Shown here: positions 62,188-64,000 of the stretch, piece by piece
Position numbering within the stretch: position 1 is the first letter of the stretch
How the letters are laid out: every line of letters begins with the position of its first letter
The notes under the pieces: model-generated
What the model was told of the DNA's origin: nothing
Seen by the model: only the letters and a program-made list of their open reading frames with translations
Database searches by the model: none
Made by a program: the position numbers and the translations under genes
NCBI RefSeq assembly: GCF_900107685.1
Contig: NZ_FNRQ01000007.1
Coordinates: 333,080 to 397,079 of the forward strand
Reading direction: 5' to 3'
Length of the DNA stretch: 64,000 bases
Source of the DNA: Paraburkholderia sartisoli
GTDB taxonomy: Bacteria > Pseudomonadota > Gammaproteobacteria > Burkholderiales > Burkholderiaceae

Positions 62188-63120
62188 CTATTTCTGCTGC
62201 TTCACACGCGACACGATCTGCGTCGGGCTCACGAACTGCAGCGCGATCAGCACCCAGATCAGCGTGATGGCCATGTAGATCATCGCCATCGCGTCGATCG
62301 ACTGCGGCGCGCGAACGCCCGTCGAGAACACAGCGTAATACAACGCGACCACCAGCGTCTGCGTGGCGGGCCCCGCGGTAAAGAACGTCAGCTCGAACAT
62401 CCCGATCGTGCGCACCAGCACCAGCAGCCCGGCCACCAGCATGCCCGGCACCAGCAGCGGCAGCAGCACGTAGCGGAAGTAACGGAACGTGTTCGCCCCA
62501 AAGATGCGCGCCGCCGATTCAAGATTCGGGTCGATCTGCTCGATGAACGGCGTCATCACCAGAATCACGAACGGCAGTGCCGGCACCAGGTTCGCCAAGA
62601 TCACGCCCGAGAGCGTGCCGGCCAGCCCCACCTTGTACATCACGGTCGCCATCGGGATGCCGTACGTCACCGGCGGCACCATCAGCGGCAGCAGGAAGAC
62701 CAGCATCGCAACCCGCTTGCCCGGGAACTGCACGCGGGCGAGCGCATAGGCCGCCGGCACGCCGAGCAGCACCGAGAGCAGCACCACCGCGCCCACCACC
62801 TCGACGGTCACCCACAGCACGTTGGCGAGCTGGAAGTCGCTCCACGCCTGCGCGTACCAGTGCAGCGTGAAGCCCTGCGGCAGCGGCGTGCCGAACCAGC
62901 GCGTCGCGATCGAGTTGACCGCGACCGTCGCGATCAGCAGCACGACGTTGAGCAGGAAGAACACCATCGCGCCCCACACCAGCACTTTCCACAGACGATC
63001 GGGCAAGCTCGTGCGCTGCCGGCCCGAGCGCTGCGCGCCGTCGTTGCCGCCCTTGCGGCTGCCGTCGGGCTGCTTCGCGGGCGTGGGCCACGGATGCGTG
63101 GCCTGTTGATCGGTTGTCAT
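62188..63120 (-). CDS. ABC transporter permease, PotC/PhnV-like
   Basis: A 310-residue permease: a polar N-terminus of about 45 residues, then helices starting VLVWGAMVFFLLNVVLLIATV, and the EAA loop ESAARIFGANTFRYFRYVLLPLLVPG near residues 215-240. This type serves polyamine, 2-aminoethylphosphonate or iron importers. The start shares one base with the stop of the upstream permease gene (TGATG), so they are co-translated. The binding protein and ATPase are not in the window. Confidence 0.88.
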   Translation of the reverse strand: MTTDQQATHPWPTPAKQPDGSRKGGNDGAQRSGRQRTSLPDRLWKVLVWGAMVFFLLNVVLLIATVAVNSIATRWFGTPLPQGFTLHWYAQAWSDFQLANVLWVTVEVVGAVVLLSVLLGVPAAYALARVQFPGKRVAMLVFLLPLMVPPVTYGIPMATVMYKVGLAGTLSGVILANLVPALPFVILVMTPFIEQIDPNLESAARIFGANTFRYFRYVLLPLLVPGMLVAGLLVLVRTIGMFELTFFTAGPATQTLVVALYYAVFSTGVRAPQSIDAMAMIYMAITLIWVLIALQFVSPTQIVSRVKQQK

Positions 63121-63998
63121 CAGCCCTTTCCTCCCGTCACCGGTCCGCTGTAGAAGAAGCGGCGCGCACCGAGCATCGCCGCGACCACCAGCAGCTGCAC
63201 GAAACCCATCACCATCGCGATGGTGGAGGCCAGCGAATAGTCATAGCTCTCGAACGCCGCCTCGGCCGCGGCGATCGACATCACCCGCGTCGGCCCCGCG
63301 GGCGCGCCCAGCAGCACCGCCGACGGAAACACCGAGAACGCCTGCACGAACGACAGGCACGCGGCCATCGTCAGCCCCGGGATCAGCAACGGCAGATAGA
63401 TGCGCAGGAACTGCTGCCACGGACTCGCGCCAAGCGTGGCCGCCGCGCTCGCGAGCCGCGGGTCGATCCCGGTCACGTACGAGAGCGTAAGCAGAAACGC
63501 GAACGGAAAGCCCGACACGATCAGCGAGATCAGCACGCCCCAGTAGTTGTGCGTGAGCCGCACCTCGTCGGCATACAGGTGCATGCCCTGCAGCGCCTGC
63601 GGAAACCAGCCGTTCGGCCCGAAGTACGTCAGCATGCCGTCGGCGATCAGCACCGTGCCGAGCGTCACCGGGATCACCAGCAGCGTCGTGACGAACTTCT
63701 GGTAGCGCGAGTCGCGCCGCAACGCGAACGCGACCGGAATCGACACCCCGACGTTGATCAGCGTCGCGGGCACCGCGAGCTTGAGCGTCACGATGATCGT
63801 CGGCCACATCGACCGGTCGCTGAAGAACGTCGTGTAGTTGGCCCACACGCTGCCGCCGTTCGCCGGCTGGAACGACAGCACGAGCCCGTACGCGAACGGA
63901 TAGATGAAGAGCGCGAGAATGAAGACCAGCGCGGGCGTGACGAGCCACGCGCGGGTGTCGCGCGGCGCGGGCGGCGGCGCGAGCGTGACCGCGTTCAT
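63120..63998 (-). CDS. ABC transporter permease, PotB/PhnU-like
   Basis: A 292-residue permease with a first helix PALVFILALFIYPFAYGLVLSFQPA and the EAA loop SAAATLGASPWQQFLRIYLPLLIPG near residues 190-215. It pairs with the downstream PotC-like permease. The ATG at 63998 is 2 bases from the window edge, so the ribosome binding site and upstream operon genes (probably ATPase and binding protein) lie outside. Confidence 0.88.
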   Translation of the reverse strand: MNAVTLAPPPAPRDTRAWLVTPALVFILALFIYPFAYGLVLSFQPANGGSVWANYTTFFSDRSMWPTIIVTLKLAVPATLINVGVSIPVAFALRRDSRYQKFVTTLLVIPVTLGTVLIADGMLTYFGPNGWFPQALQGMHLYADEVRLTHNYWGVLISLIVSGFPFAFLLTLSYVTGIDPRLASAAATLGASPWQQFLRIYLPLLIPGLTMAACLSFVQAFSVFPSAVLLGAPAGPTRVMSIAAAEAAFESYDYSLASTIAMVMGFVQLLVVAAMLGARRFFYSGPVTGGKG

Positions 63999-64000
63999 GG

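Overview
The window looks like chromosomal DNA of a Burkholderiaceae member (Paraburkholderia, Caballeronia or Burkholderia type). The reasons are high GC, many LysR, AraC, LacI and TetR regulators, Burkholderia-type 16-strand porins ending in Phe, and dense carbohydrate and solute transport operons. I saw no rRNA, tRNA, CRISPR array, phage or complete insertion sequence. The genus is inferred from gene content, not from a search.

Layout. 1-3.9 kb (minus): a dipeptide ABC transporter (DppC partial, DppB, binding protein) behind a VanX/DdpX-type D-Ala-D-Ala dipeptidase. It is preceded by a remnant of an RpiR-like regulator that carries eleven 7-bp repeats. 4.5-7.5 kb (plus): a complete TRAP transporter with strong intercistronic hairpins and a terminator. 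7.5-20.9 kb: small oxidoreductases, LysR regulators, hydrolases, a methyltransferase, a split chromate transporter, an amino-acid permease and several gene fragments. 20.9-25.8 kb: a redox-repair locus (DipZ-like protein, exported MsrB, and a divergent two-component system). 25.8-30.4 kb: a DUF2235 lipase with a LecA-like lectin tail, then a molybdate/tungstate ABC system behind a ModE-like box. 30.4-39 kb: M24 peptidase, porin fragment, putative 2OG oxygenase, ppnP, a DUF4142-cupredoxin-ECF sigma operon, a TetR/reductase pair with two operators, GST, and a persulfide dioxygenase-rhodanese fusion. 39-42.4 kb: divergent metR/metE. 42.7-49.5 kb: an AraC-controlled pentitol (probably ribitol) operon with ABC transporter, dehydrogenase and FGGY kinase. 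49.5-57.5 kb: a LacI-controlled sugar-acid regulon (two MFS carriers, RraA-like protein, IlvD/Edd dehydratase, porin) with four matching operators. 57.6-58.3 kb: VapBC-type toxin-antitoxin. 58.8-61.1 kb: exported GH3 beta-glucosidase. 61.7-64 kb: a truncated GntR HTH protein and two PotBC/PhnUV-type ABC permeases.

The items most worth follow-up are: the heptanucleotide tract, whose copy number decides whether the upstream frame stops or fuses to the dipeptidase; the lipase-lectin fusion; the four-site LacI regulon; the ECF sigma operon with no visible anti-sigma factor; and several enzymes that have lost a canonical catalytic residue.
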